This document shows positions 26,810 to 35,452 of a DNA stretch of 42,282 nucleotides, piece by piece (the first letter of the stretch is position 1; every line of letters starts with the position of its first letter). The stretch is from Lachnospiraceae bacterium. GTDB lineage: Bacteria; Bacillota; Clostridia; Lachnospirales; Lachnospiraceae. The position numbers and the translations under genes were made by a program. The DNA lies in the NCBI GenBank assembly GCA_024691125.1, contig JAILNV010000037.1, positions 1 to 42,282 on the forward strand. Reading direction: 5' to 3'. The notes under the pieces were generated by a model. That model was not told the DNA's origin. It did not search any database and saw only the letters and a list, made by a program, of their open reading frames with translations.

Positions 26810-28813
26810 ATGAACATAGACGAAGTCCTTAAGGAGCTTGACTCACTTCCCGGTGGGGATGAAGCTTATAAAACCTTTGATTTTCTGAAAGAGAAGATAG
26901 ATGAGGCACATGCCGAAGGAGATCATTCCGCTGAGCTTACGCTTATAAATGAAATGATCGGTTACTGCCGCTATACCGGAAGACATGAGGATTCCGCATT
27001 CTATGGTGATTATGCGGTCAGACTGTGTGAGGAGCAGGGGCTTTCGGATTCGCTTCCGTATGCAACGTCTCTTCTTAACATTGCGACGGCGGACAGGGCA
27101 GCAGGCAGGCTTAAGGAATCCATGAAGGGATATAAGAAGGTAGAAGCGCTGTATGATAAGCTGGTAAAGAAGGGGGATTATCTGTATGCCGCTCTTTACA
27201 ATAACATGAGCCTTCTGTATCAGGAGATGGACGATCATAAGGGCTCTGCAAGATATCTGGAGGCAGCGCTCAATACGATCGACGGTCTTGGCGGTGAGCG
27301 TGTTCCCCAGGCAATAACAAGGACCAATCTTGCACAGGCATATTTAAGGTTAGGTAATTACGGAAGGGCAGAGGATCTGCTTAAGGAAGCGGAGGCGATC
27401 TTTGAGGAGCTGGGCGGAGATGAATTCCATTATCCGGGATGTCTTAATGCTTTGGGACAGCTGTATTATGAGAAGAAGGATTACGCTAAGAGCAGGGAAT
27501 ATTACAGCAGGGCTCTCAAGCTGTTAAAGCAGCATGTTGGTGAAGATAATCCCGCGTATATTTCGGTCGCTTCGAATCTTAAGATGGCAGACGGTATGGC
27601 TGCAGGCTTAGGAAATACAGACAGGACAGAAGAGAAGGATCTGACGCAAGACGCTGACCGAAGCAGAGAAGAAAATATGACAGAAGGTGCTGAACGAGGC
27701 AGAGAAGAAAATCTGACAGAAGGTGCTGACCCGGACAGAAAAGAAAATCTGACAGAAGTTACTGACCCAGGCAGAGAAGAGAACCTGACAGAAAATATAA
27801 CAGTACATAAGGAATCATACAAAAACGAAAAGATAAACGGCATGGAATTAAGCCGCAGGTTCTATGAGGAATTCGGAAGGGATATGATAGAGACAGGATT
27901 CCCTGAATATCGGGACAGGATCACTGTAGGACTGGTGGGAAGAGGTTCCCAGTGCTACGGATATGATGATGAACTGTCCACAGACCATGATTACGGTCCG
28001 GATTTCTGTATCTTTCTGGATGATGATCTGTTCAACAGTATAGGGGATGAACTGCAGAAGGCGTACGATGATCTTCCCAGGGAATATATGGGCTATAAAC
28101 GGGTCACTTTACTGCCGCCTGACGGAAGAAGGGTCGGAGTGATAAGAACACGGGAGTTCTACAGCCGGATATTGGAGGTGGATGAAGACTTCCTTGGGAG
28201 ATATGTGGAAGCGGCTTCTGCTATGGATCCGGAATGCGGCAGTGAAGTTAACGAAACCAAGACTGCTATATACGGTTTCTTCGCAGCGGTAAAGGAAGAG
28301 CATCTGTCCGCATGCACCAACGGAGAGATATTTAAGGAGGGCGAGGGTGATTTCATAAGGATAAGAAAATTGCTGTCATATTATCCTGATATCATCTGGA
28401 GGCGGAGGATAGCAGAGGAGCTTCATTATTCGGCACAGATGGGCCAGTATAATTACATAAGAATGCTAAAGAGGGGTGAGAAGGTAGCCTCTGAGATAGC
28501 GCTTGCAGGATATATGGAACACACCATGAAGCTTGTATATCTGATAAACAGGAAGTATGCTCCGTATTATAAATGGCTGCATCACGGAATGGCAGATCTT
28601 GAGAAAGCGGCTGTAATTATGGATATCTTTAATGCAGTCTATGATATGCCCAAAGGAGACGAGAGGATCAGGATGACAACGGAAATAGTAGCGGCTATAA
28701 TCATAGAAGAGCTTGATAAGATAGGTATGACAGGGAATGTTCCGAAGGAAGAGAAATTCCTGGATGTTTATTCGCAGATGATGATGAGAGGGGATCAGAG
28801 AACCTTCCCATAG
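26810..28813 (+). CDS. TPR-repeat protein fused to DUF4037 nucleotidyltransferase-like domain
   Basis: A cytosolic 667-residue protein. Residues 1-260 form tetratricopeptide repeats (for example AYLRLGNYGRAEDLLKEAEA and LGQLYYEKKDYAKSREYYSR). Residues 275-330 are a linker of 12-residue tandem repeats. Residues 340-667 are a DUF4037 domain, with VGRGSQCYGYDDELSTDHDY recalling a nucleotidyltransferase active site (G-S then D-x-D type acidic residues). Substrate unknown. It starts nine bases after the antiporter operon, behind AGGAGA, and so is likely co-transcribed with it. DUF4037 genes often precede DUF4125 genes, as here. Confidence 0.82.
   Translation: MNIDEVLKELDSLPGGDEAYKTFDFLKEKIDEAHAEGDHSAELTLINEMIGYCRYTGRHEDSAFYGDYAVRLCEEQGLSDSLPYATSLLNIATADRAAGRLKESMKGYKKVEALYDKLVKKGDYLYAALYNNMSLLYQEMDDHKGSARYLEAALNTIDGLGGERVPQAITRTNLAQAYLRLGNYGRAEDLLKEAEAIFEELGGDEFHYPGCLNALGQLYYEKKDYAKSREYYSRALKLLKQHVGEDNPAYISVASNLKMADGMAAGLGNTDRTEEKDLTQDADRSREENMTEGAERGREENLTEGADPDRKENLTEVTDPGREENLTENITVHKESYKNEKINGMELSRRFYEEFGRDMIETGFPEYRDRITVGLVGRGSQCYGYDDELSTDHDYGPDFCIFLDDDLFNSIGDELQKAYDDLPREYMGYKRVTLLPPDGRRVGVIRTREFYSRILEVDEDFLGRYVEAASAMDPECGSEVNETKTAIYGFFAAVKEEHLSACTNGEIFKEGEGDFIRIRKLLSYYPDIIWRRRIAEELHYSAQMGQYNYIRMLKRGEKVASEIALAGYMEHTMKLVYLINRKYAPYYKWLHHGMADLEKAAVIMDIFNAVYDMPKGDERIRMTTEIVAAIIIEELDKIGMTGNVPKEEKFLDVYSQMMMRGDQRTFP
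27635..27796 (+). repeat. 36-bp in-frame tandem repeat in TPR-DUF4037 linker
   Basis: Four and a half units of 36 bases encode a 12-residue motif of the form ENLTEGADPDRK, with the first unit degenerate. It links the TPR and DUF4037 parts. All units are in frame and uninterrupted. Confidence 0.8.
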
Positions 28814-28830
28814 TTTTACAGAGTGAACCG

Positions 28831-28860
28831 GAGAACCGTCCCCTGGTTCCCGCTGGTACC
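28831..28860 (-). repeat. Solitary half of the GGGGACGGTTCT palindrome
   Basis: AGAACCGTCCCCTGG followed by GGTACC matches one arm of the large inverted repeat at 35356-35445. It lies between the DUF4037 and DUF4125 genes without a partner arm. Similar motifs occur widely in Clostridia near REP-type transposases. Confidence 0.65.
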
Positions 28861-28908
28861 CGAAAACTTTGCAGTTTGTCAAAAAATATAATAAAGGAGA
28901 GAGTAAAT

Positions 28909-29607
28909 ATGTCAGAAATTAACTTGAATACTAACCTAAGTTCGTGTATCATAAACAACGCACCGGGTGTTAAAGAAGGGAAAACACCCATGTCTGGAAG
29001 CAGTGACAGAGACTCTGTAAATGAGATCGTCATGCTTGAGTGGCAGGCATTTGATAAGGTTCAGAATGAAGGCGGACGTGCATCCTGTCAGGATGACTGG
29101 GATACGTTCTCTATAATGAGGAGAAGCCAGTATGATACATGGACCGACGAAATGCTGGATTCATATATAGATGATTTCTACACAGCCAATGAAAACGGCT
29201 GGAATCTCATCACTGAGAAGTATGCACGCATGGAGGAAAGCACGGCTCCCGAAAGCTACGCAAAGATTAAGGATGCACTTCCTGAGGTCGATGAGACCAA
29301 GAAGGCGATCGTAGATCAGATCGCCGGGATACAGGTCGAATGGATGGAACAGTTTGCAGCCCGTTATCCTAAGGCGGCTGCCAATGCCAGAAGCATCCAT
29401 TCATCCGAGGATACGATAAACAACACTTCTTATGAAACATATCTGCGGGGCGAGCTCATGACCTATTCAGCCAGAACACTGGCTTTGTACGGGCAGTTTA
29501 TAGTTAAGCTTGCCGGCAGCGGGAAGAATCTGGCTTGCATGATCATGGAGAATACGGCGAAAGCATACGGATATGACAGCCTTGATGCACTTGAGGAAAG
29601 TCTGTAA
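28909..29607 (+). CDS. DUF4125-family protein
   Basis: A 232-residue cytosolic protein. The ATG at 28909 follows AAAGGAGAGA and is preferred over an in-frame start at 28876. The signature EIVMLEWQAFDKVQNEGGRA, then SCQDDWDTFSIMRRSQ is the hallmark of DUF4125, whose members are all-helical and of unknown biochemical role. It follows the DUF4037 gene, a pairing I recall from many Clostridia; the two may form an enzyme-partner pair. Confidence 0.85.
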   Translation: MSEINLNTNLSSCIINNAPGVKEGKTPMSGSSDRDSVNEIVMLEWQAFDKVQNEGGRASCQDDWDTFSIMRRSQYDTWTDEMLDSYIDDFYTANENGWNLITEKYARMEESTAPESYAKIKDALPEVDETKKAIVDQIAGIQVEWMEQFAARYPKAAANARSIHSSEDTINNTSYETYLRGELMTYSARTLALYGQFIVKLAGSGKNLACMIMENTAKAYGYDSLDALEESL

Positions 29608-29667
29608 AACGGTGCCGTTTAGACCGGAGCATGTAAGCGGACACAATAATAATATAAAAAGAGATCT

Positions 29668-32259
29668 ATGGGTAACGAAGACAGCACTACATCAGGGAAG
29701 ACAATTAAAGAACGTACCGTTAAGAAGAAAGCAGCACGGAGTATTGTGGCACCCAGGACCGATGAGGAGATCGCCGGACGGGAGTCAAAGCGCCGTGAGC
29801 CTTATGCTGCAATGAACAGACAGCCGGTAAGTGAGAGGGAAACCAAGGTCATTAAGACTCCCGGCGGTATGAAGGTTCGTGAGGAATCCGGCAAGGGAGT
29901 TAAGATGGTTACGGCTCCGATCCGGCTCACATGGAATGAAGATACCATTTCACCGGCGCAGGGCACAGCCAGGAAAGTGCAGGCAACAGGCTGGCCGGAG
30001 ACTCCGCCGGCTCCGAAGAAGAGCAGTAAGGAGATGGTAAGGTCAAGGACTGCATCGCAGGGACAGGATAATAAGCCTTCAGTACAACGGCAGGATATTC
30101 AGCAGCAGTCTCAGATGATGCCGGGACAACACCAACAGTCCGGTCAACAGCCACAGCAGAACCTGCAGAAGCAGCTGCAGTCACAGCACGGCTCCGGACA
30201 GAATGGTCCGAAACAGCAGATGTCTGGGAATGCAGGGACGCAGCAGAACATGGGGCAGAAGGAGCCGGACAGGAATATGCAGCAGCTCCCGCGTATTCCG
30301 GAGACCATAGAAGCCCTGAAGGAAATGACAGGTCCGCTTCCGGATATAAAGGAAGAGCTTAAAAGAAGTAATCTCATGCAGCAGAGGTATATGCCTGAAG
30401 CGGTAAGGGATAAGCAGAGCGGTGCTCTTACGGTCCGGCCCATGAAAGAGGGTCCTCAGAAGGGAATGCAGGGTCAGCAGCGTACCATAACGGGAAGCTA
30501 TGGACAGCCGCATTCAAATGTAGCGGGACTGGCATCTGTCAAAGAATCCAATACAGGAAATACAAGTGTCTGGAATCCTGTTGAACAGGAGAGCATGCAC
30601 TTAAATAAAGAAGGCCGGAAGGGCGCAGACGGGGGCGTGACTGTTCCAATCAGTATGCGCGATCCGGAAGGGACAAACACCCTTACGACAGTAACAAACA
30701 GGATAGACAGAGAAGCTGTAAATGAAGAGATAGAGCACAGAGGACAGAGGAGAATATTAAAGACCGTCGTAACGACCACAACGACTACCACTTACGAAAC
30801 GGTTAATGATGATGATCTGAGAGAGATATCCACTCCGCCATCCGAGACGGTGACGGAAACAGTACCGGGCACTCCGGCTACTGGTCCTGCGGGACAGCCG
30901 CCGGGAAGACCGGGAGCAAGACCGGCACAGCGCCCGGGTTCAAGACCGGGGCAGCGCCCTCAGCGACCGCAGAATATGCGTAATCCCGCGAACAGGACGG
31001 GAGGGCCGCAGGGACAGCGTGGACCGCAGAATCGCAGGCCCATGCCTAACACAGGTGTGATGCTGGGCACAGGGGTTATTCCGGCTACCGGTAATATACC
31101 GAATACGGGTGTGATACCGAACCCCGGTAGCATGCAGAATACGGGAGTGATGCCGAATCCCGGAAACATACCGAATACGGGTGTGATACCAACCCCCGGT
31201 AATATGCAGAGTACGGGTGTGATACCGAATCAGGGTAACATGCCGAATAAGGGTTCCATGACAGACAGGATGATGACCGGAACACAGGCAGACAGGAAAC
31301 CCATGTCGGCGATGGATAAGCAGCTTGCCGATATAGAAAAGGCATTGGGCCTTTCGAATGACGTAAGCAGTCCCAATACCGGAAACACAGGCGTTATAAA
31401 TAATACCGGAATTACCGAAAATGGCGTCAATAATGTTAACAATGCCAATGTCAATGGTAATGTCAATGGCACCGCCAATGTAAATGCGAAGCCGGGCAAT
31501 AATAATGATAAACAACGGCTTGATGAAGATATCTTCAAAGGGATAGATACGTTTTCGAAGAGTCCGACAGTTAATATCGACGGGAATAAGGGTCAGAGGA
31601 ACAAATCAGCGGAATATGTGATCCTTGCGATAGAGGGTGTTGTATTTGTTATCGTCCTGTGCATATGTATGATGATCTACAGCAATATCAGAAAAAGTAA
31701 CCGAAGTACCGATATTGTTAAGACACCGGCAGAAGAAACTGAGACATCACCTGTCGAGGATGATGTGACGATTGATACGGGTTCAGACGGTCTGGAAGTT
31801 CAGGAAGCGGGAGCCGGAGACGAGATAATGTCAGGAGATGATACAGAGTCGGGGACATCTGATGATCTGACACTTACATCCTCATCGGATTCCGTGGATG
31901 TGGATAATGATAATTTTACCTTAAGATGTACCAACGTTACCGTTGTTCTTGACTCAAATAATAATCCGGCAGCACTTATTTACTTTACATTTGTCAATAA
32001 GACGAGTAAACTTTTATCTATGTCAGAGGTATTTCCGCCGAGCGTTACTCAGAACGGAGAGCCATGCGAAACATATGCTTCACTCAACGAATATCCTGAG
32101 GAATTCTATAATAAGGACACACAGATTTCCGACGGAGCTTCAATAGACTGCTGTTATTCGGTATCGCTTAAGGATGCAGTATCCCCGCTGCAGCTGACGA
32201 TACATGATAACTATGATACATTTCAGGATGTCGGGACAACAGAAATACCGTTGCAATAA
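29668..32259 (+). CDS. Membrane protein with Gln/Pro-rich cytoplasmic region and DUF5067-like outer domain
   Basis: An 863-residue single-span protein. Residues 1-640 are low-complexity and hydrophilic: Gln-rich (about 130-200), a TTTTTTY stretch, Pro/Arg/Gly-rich (390-450), a run of 12-residue repeats (about 460-530) and an Asn/Gly/Val-rich stretch. A membrane helix follows (about residues 650-675, YVILAIEGVVFVIVLCICMM). After an acidic linker, the last 120 residues (TLRCTNVTVVLDSNNNPAAL onward) resemble DUF5067, an Ig-like domain of Lactobacillales and clostridial lipoproteins. With no signal peptide, the large N-terminal part should be cytosolic. It is probably disordered. Ribosome site is weak (AAAAGAGA). 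Confidence 0.7.
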   Translation: MGNEDSTTSGKTIKERTVKKKAARSIVAPRTDEEIAGRESKRREPYAAMNRQPVSERETKVIKTPGGMKVREESGKGVKMVTAPIRLTWNEDTISPAQGTARKVQATGWPETPPAPKKSSKEMVRSRTASQGQDNKPSVQRQDIQQQSQMMPGQHQQSGQQPQQNLQKQLQSQHGSGQNGPKQQMSGNAGTQQNMGQKEPDRNMQQLPRIPETIEALKEMTGPLPDIKEELKRSNLMQQRYMPEAVRDKQSGALTVRPMKEGPQKGMQGQQRTITGSYGQPHSNVAGLASVKESNTGNTSVWNPVEQESMHLNKEGRKGADGGVTVPISMRDPEGTNTLTTVTNRIDREAVNEEIEHRGQRRILKTVVTTTTTTTYETVNDDDLREISTPPSETVTETVPGTPATGPAGQPPGRPGARPAQRPGSRPGQRPQRPQNMRNPANRTGGPQGQRGPQNRRPMPNTGVMLGTGVIPATGNIPNTGVIPNPGSMQNTGVMPNPGNIPNTGVIPTPGNMQSTGVIPNQGNMPNKGSMTDRMMTGTQADRKPMSAMDKQLADIEKALGLSNDVSSPNTGNTGVINNTGITENGVNNVNNANVNGNVNGTANVNAKPGNNNDKQRLDEDIFKGIDTFSKSPTVNIDGNKGQRNKSAEYVILAIEGVVFVIVLCICMMIYSNIRKSNRSTDIVKTPAEETETSPVEDDVTIDTGSDGLEVQEAGAGDEIMSGDDTESGTSDDLTLTSSSDSVDVDNDNFTLRCTNVTVVLDSNNNPAALIYFTFVNKTSKLLSMSEVFPPSVTQNGEPCETYASLNEYPEEFYNKDTQISDGASIDCCYSVSLKDAVSPLQLTIHDNYDTFQDVGTTEIPLQ
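31048..31254 (+). repeat. 12-residue NTGVIPNPGNMQ-type coding repeats
   Basis: About five to six imperfect copies of 36 bases encode units like NTGVIPNPGNMQ in the long cytosolic region of the DUF5067 protein. Copies differ at several residues, so the array is old. Confidence 0.75.
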
Positions 32260-32307
32260 TTGGATCTGATTCTGAGGGGCAATACATAATAGGGAGGAGA
32301 AAGGGAA

Positions 32308-33432
32308 ATGAAGAAAAGAAGAATTAAAAGGAAAAGAATGTCGCAGATACTTATAATAGTCGGAGCAGTCTTTGTGGTGATTATCATAGTTGCTGCGGTA
32401 ATACTTCTGCTCAGGTCGTTAAAGACGCTGAAATCAATAACGCTGACCCCCAATTTTGCCGAGACAGAGCTGGATGTAGACCAGGATTACGTATTTACAA
32501 TAAAGGCCAATCCCGCCAAGGCAAATCTTAAATCCCTGAAATATAATGTTGATGATGCAACGGCATCCTTCGGAAAAGGTTCGGGATCGGAGACTACAAC
32601 GGCAATACTTCATACCGGTGCAGAAGGAACGGTTACTCTGTATGTAAATAAGGACAAGGTAAAGAGTAACGTACTTACATTCCAGGTAGTCGATCAGGCA
32701 AGAAAAGCCGAAGCAGAAGCAGCTGCAGCAGAGAAGGCAGCTCAGGAAGCACAGCTTGCAGCTGAAGCTGCTGCCCAGGAAATGGAGCAGGCGGAAGTCG
32801 CTACCATGGTAATGGTTACAGGTGATAACGTCCGTATGAGGGCAGAGCCCAATACTGACTGCGAGATAGTTAAGACATGCAAGAAGGGTGAAACATATAC
32901 CAAGATAGAGTCGGTAGATGACTGGACCAAGATTGATAACGGCGGAAGAGAGTGCTATATAAAGTCCGAATTCTTAAAGGAAGTAACGGCGGAAGAAGCA
33001 GACCAGGCACAGGCGGAAATACAGCAGGATACTGCCGAAGCCGACAAGAAGAAAGAGGAAGAGAAGAAGAAAGAAGAAGAAAAGAAGAAGGAAGAAGAAA
33101 AGAAGAAGTCGGAAGAAACACAGAAAAACAATGATCAGGCTGCAGCGGATGCAGCTGCAAAAGCGGCTGCAGAGGCAGAAGCAAAAGCCAAGGCCGATGC
33201 AGAAGCGGCAGCAAAGGCTCAGGCGGAAGCAGAAGCAGCTGCCCAGGCAGCGGCAGCTGCTGCCGCATCAGCAGGATCTGTAACCATAAACTGTGCAGAC
33301 GGTCCTGCGCAGTTTTCGAAAGCTGAATATGATTATTTCGTAGCTACATGGAATTATACAGGAATGCCTGAGGAAATGATGACACATCATAGTGCGAGTG
33401 AGCTGCACGCATTGTATAACAACACACATTAA
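32308..33432 (+). CDS. Single-span SH3b-domain envelope protein with Lys/Glu and Ala-rich coils
   Basis: A 374-residue protein behind GGGAGGAGAAAGGG. A basic N-terminus precedes a membrane anchor (about residues 12-33). Residues 40-130 look like an Ig-like domain (ITLTPNFAETELDVDQDYVF). Then comes an Ala/Glu coil, an SH3b domain (VMVTGDNVRMRAEPNTDCEI to WTKIDNGGRECYIKSEFL), a highly charged KKKEEE repeat and an Ala-rich helix, and a short C-terminal domain with NCADGPAQFSKAEYDYF. SH3b domains often bind cell-wall peptides. It lies in a unit with the DUF5067 gene and the GGDEF gene, which starts three bases after its stop. Confidence 0.8.
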   Translation: MKKRRIKRKRMSQILIIVGAVFVVIIIVAAVILLLRSLKTLKSITLTPNFAETELDVDQDYVFTIKANPAKANLKSLKYNVDDATASFGKGSGSETTTAILHTGAEGTVTLYVNKDKVKSNVLTFQVVDQARKAEAEAAAAEKAAQEAQLAAEAAAQEMEQAEVATMVMVTGDNVRMRAEPNTDCEIVKTCKKGETYTKIESVDDWTKIDNGGRECYIKSEFLKEVTAEEADQAQAEIQQDTAEADKKKEEEKKKEEEKKKEEEKKKSEETQKNNDQAAADAAAKAAAEAEAKAKADAEAAAKAQAEAEAAAQAAAAAAASAGSVTINCADGPAQFSKAEYDYFVATWNYTGMPEEMMTHHSASELHALYNNTH

Positions 33433-33435
33433 GTT

Positions 33436-35328
33436 ATGAAGATAGCGCTATTTGTCGGACAGATATATATGTACAGCCAGAGGGAGACCATCAGGGGTGT
33501 GTATGATGAGTGTAAGAAGCACCATGATGATCTGCATCTTTTTTCGTTTCATGTTTCCAAGGATGAGAAGTTTGATCTGGGTGAATATGAATATATAAGG
33601 CGAATGGATCTTTCGGGATTCGATGCCTTTATTTTGTATGCATGTGCATTCTATAATCCCAAAATACAGAAGATGGTTGTGACCAAGCTTAAGGCGGTCG
33701 GCAAACCCATAATTTCCATTGACAGCTATCAGGAGAATTTCATAAACGTAACCAGCTGCAATAAGGAGGCAATGGCTGAACTGGTCGGGCATCTTATCAC
33801 GGAGCATGGGGTTAAGAAGATCAATTACGTAAGCGGACCGCAGGACAGCGCGGATGCGGCGGACCGGCTTGAAGCATGCCGGGAGGTAATGGAGAACCAT
33901 GGACTTCACCTTGATGATGAGCGTATTTTCTTCGGCTCATATTATGTAGACAGCGGATATAAGGCATACGAGTATTTCAAGGCAAATGACATGATGGATG
34001 CGGATGCCTTCGTATGTGCCAATGACCAGAATGCGATGGGAATATTCTATAAAGCCGAGGCAGACGATTACAGGATACCGGATGATTTCATCATCACCGG
34101 CTTTGATCATATACCCGAAGCCGCATATAACGATCCTTCGATCACATCCATAGAGAGATATGAGCGTTCTATCGGGAAGACTGCGTACAGTCTGATAAAC
34201 AGTAATCAGGAAGAACCGGTTAAGATCGTTCCCAAGCTTGCGATAGGTACGAGCTGCTGCAGAAACTGCAGGGTCTATACGGATAAGCGTGATGAGTATC
34301 TGCGCAAATGTATTAAGAGAGCTGTTGATATTTCAAGGCACACGGGCTATGTAAGTGACTGTGCGGCTGATTTTATGACATACAGATCTGCTGATGAGAT
34401 GTACAGCATTTTGCCGGATTATCAGCGAAAGTTCGGTATTCCGATAATGAGCATAGTGCTTGACAGGAACGAGAGGCTTAAGACTCTGGATATCCCGTAT
34501 CATTACAATGCGCTGGACGATGAGCAGATGATCATGCAGATCAAGCGTGCGGATATTTATAATGATCGCGGCGATGGTAACCTGTATATATATTCTTCGC
34601 TTCATTACGGCGGTGAATATTTCGGATATGTGGTCAGCACCAATTATTTCGATGCTCTGAATAATGAACTGTATCATATGTTCGTTAATACCATATCCAA
34701 TATGTATGAACTGGCACAGAAATATGAGGAGCAGGAGGAGTATATTAATAAGCTTAAGGACTTAAGCTATTATGATCCTCTCACTAAGCTGTATAACAGA
34801 CTTGGATTCTTCAATAAGACGGAGGATATGTTCGACCGTGCAAGGGATGACGGACTGGAGACCTACATTATCTTCGCGGATCTTGATAAGCTTAAGGTGA
34901 TCAACGATACCATGGGCCATAAGATGGGTGATGAATATCTGGTTGATTTCGCCAATATCCTGTCGGAAGCCACGGATGCGGGCGATGTAGTGATGAGGTT
35001 CGGCGGTGATGAATTCGTGGTATTCGGGATCTCGGATGTGGAGGATGAGGTACGCAGGAAGATCCTGAACATTCAGGAACGAATAAAGAAATTCAATGAA
35101 AAAGGGAAATATTCGCCCTATATACTAAGTGTAAGCATGGGTTATACAATAATACATCACGATACCGACCAGAGCCTGTTCAAGTTCATAGAGGATGCGG
35201 ATGGCAAGATGTATAAGGCTAAGATGGCGAAATACGAAGCACGCACCGGAAGTAAGGACAGGCGTTCGGGCAGGGATCGCCGCATAAGCAACAGAAGAAG
35301 CCTTAATGAACCTGTGAATTTTACGTAG
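33436..35328 (+). CDS. LacI-type ligand-binding domain fused to GGDEF diguanylate cyclase
   Basis: A 630-residue protein without signal peptide or membrane span. Residues 1-275 are a periplasmic-binding-protein-like fold of the LacI/GalR type (VSGPQDSADAADRLEACREV, VCANDQNAMGIF, ITGFDHIPEA). A middle region of about 160 residues resembles a sensor domain, then a coiled coil leads to the GGDEF domain with an intact active site GGDEF (523-527). It should make cyclic di-GMP in response to a cytosolic ligand, probably a sugar. It has no helix-turn-helix and no EAL domain. No ribosome site is visible; coupling to the SH3b gene three bases upstream is likely. Confidence 0.88.
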   Translation: MKIALFVGQIYMYSQRETIRGVYDECKKHHDDLHLFSFHVSKDEKFDLGEYEYIRRMDLSGFDAFILYACAFYNPKIQKMVVTKLKAVGKPIISIDSYQENFINVTSCNKEAMAELVGHLITEHGVKKINYVSGPQDSADAADRLEACREVMENHGLHLDDERIFFGSYYVDSGYKAYEYFKANDMMDADAFVCANDQNAMGIFYKAEADDYRIPDDFIITGFDHIPEAAYNDPSITSIERYERSIGKTAYSLINSNQEEPVKIVPKLAIGTSCCRNCRVYTDKRDEYLRKCIKRAVDISRHTGYVSDCAADFMTYRSADEMYSILPDYQRKFGIPIMSIVLDRNERLKTLDIPYHYNALDDEQMIMQIKRADIYNDRGDGNLYIYSSLHYGGEYFGYVVSTNYFDALNNELYHMFVNTISNMYELAQKYEEQEEYINKLKDLSYYDPLTKLYNRLGFFNKTEDMFDRARDDGLETYIIFADLDKLKVINDTMGHKMGDEYLVDFANILSEATDAGDVVMRFGGDEFVVFGISDVEDEVRRKILNIQERIKKFNEKGKYSPYILSVSMGYTIIHHDTDQSLFKFIEDADGKMYKAKMAKYEARTGSKDRRSGRDRRISNRRSLNEPVNFT

Positions 35329-35355
35329 CGGGTTTTCGGATCAGGGGGGAGATCA

Positions 35356-35445
35356 GGGGACGGTTCTGGAGACCAGGGGACGGTTCTCTGGTACCGCGTT
35401 CCTTTGGTACCAGAGAACCGTCCCCTGGTCTCCAGAACCGTCCCC
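35356..35445. repeat. Perfect 40-bp inverted repeat of GGGGACGGTTCT units
   Basis: Left arm 35356-35395 and right arm 35406-35445 are exact reverse complements over 40 bases, with a 10-base loop. Each arm holds two GGGGACGGTTCT cores. It lies between convergent genes and could act as a two-way terminator. The form recalls REP/BIME elements mobilised by TnpA-REP (RAYT) enzymes, which I know often neighbour such sequences in Clostridia. No RAYT gene is in this window. Confidence 0.9.
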
Positions 35446-35452
35446 AACCATT

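Noticed and set aside
31048-31254. 36-bp repeats taken as a CRISPR array
   Set aside because: They are in-frame coding repeats inside a long protein with degenerate copies and no spacers.
30144-31538. Long antisense frames over the DUF5067 gene
   Set aside because: They mirror the biased composition of the sense gene; no start signals or motifs.
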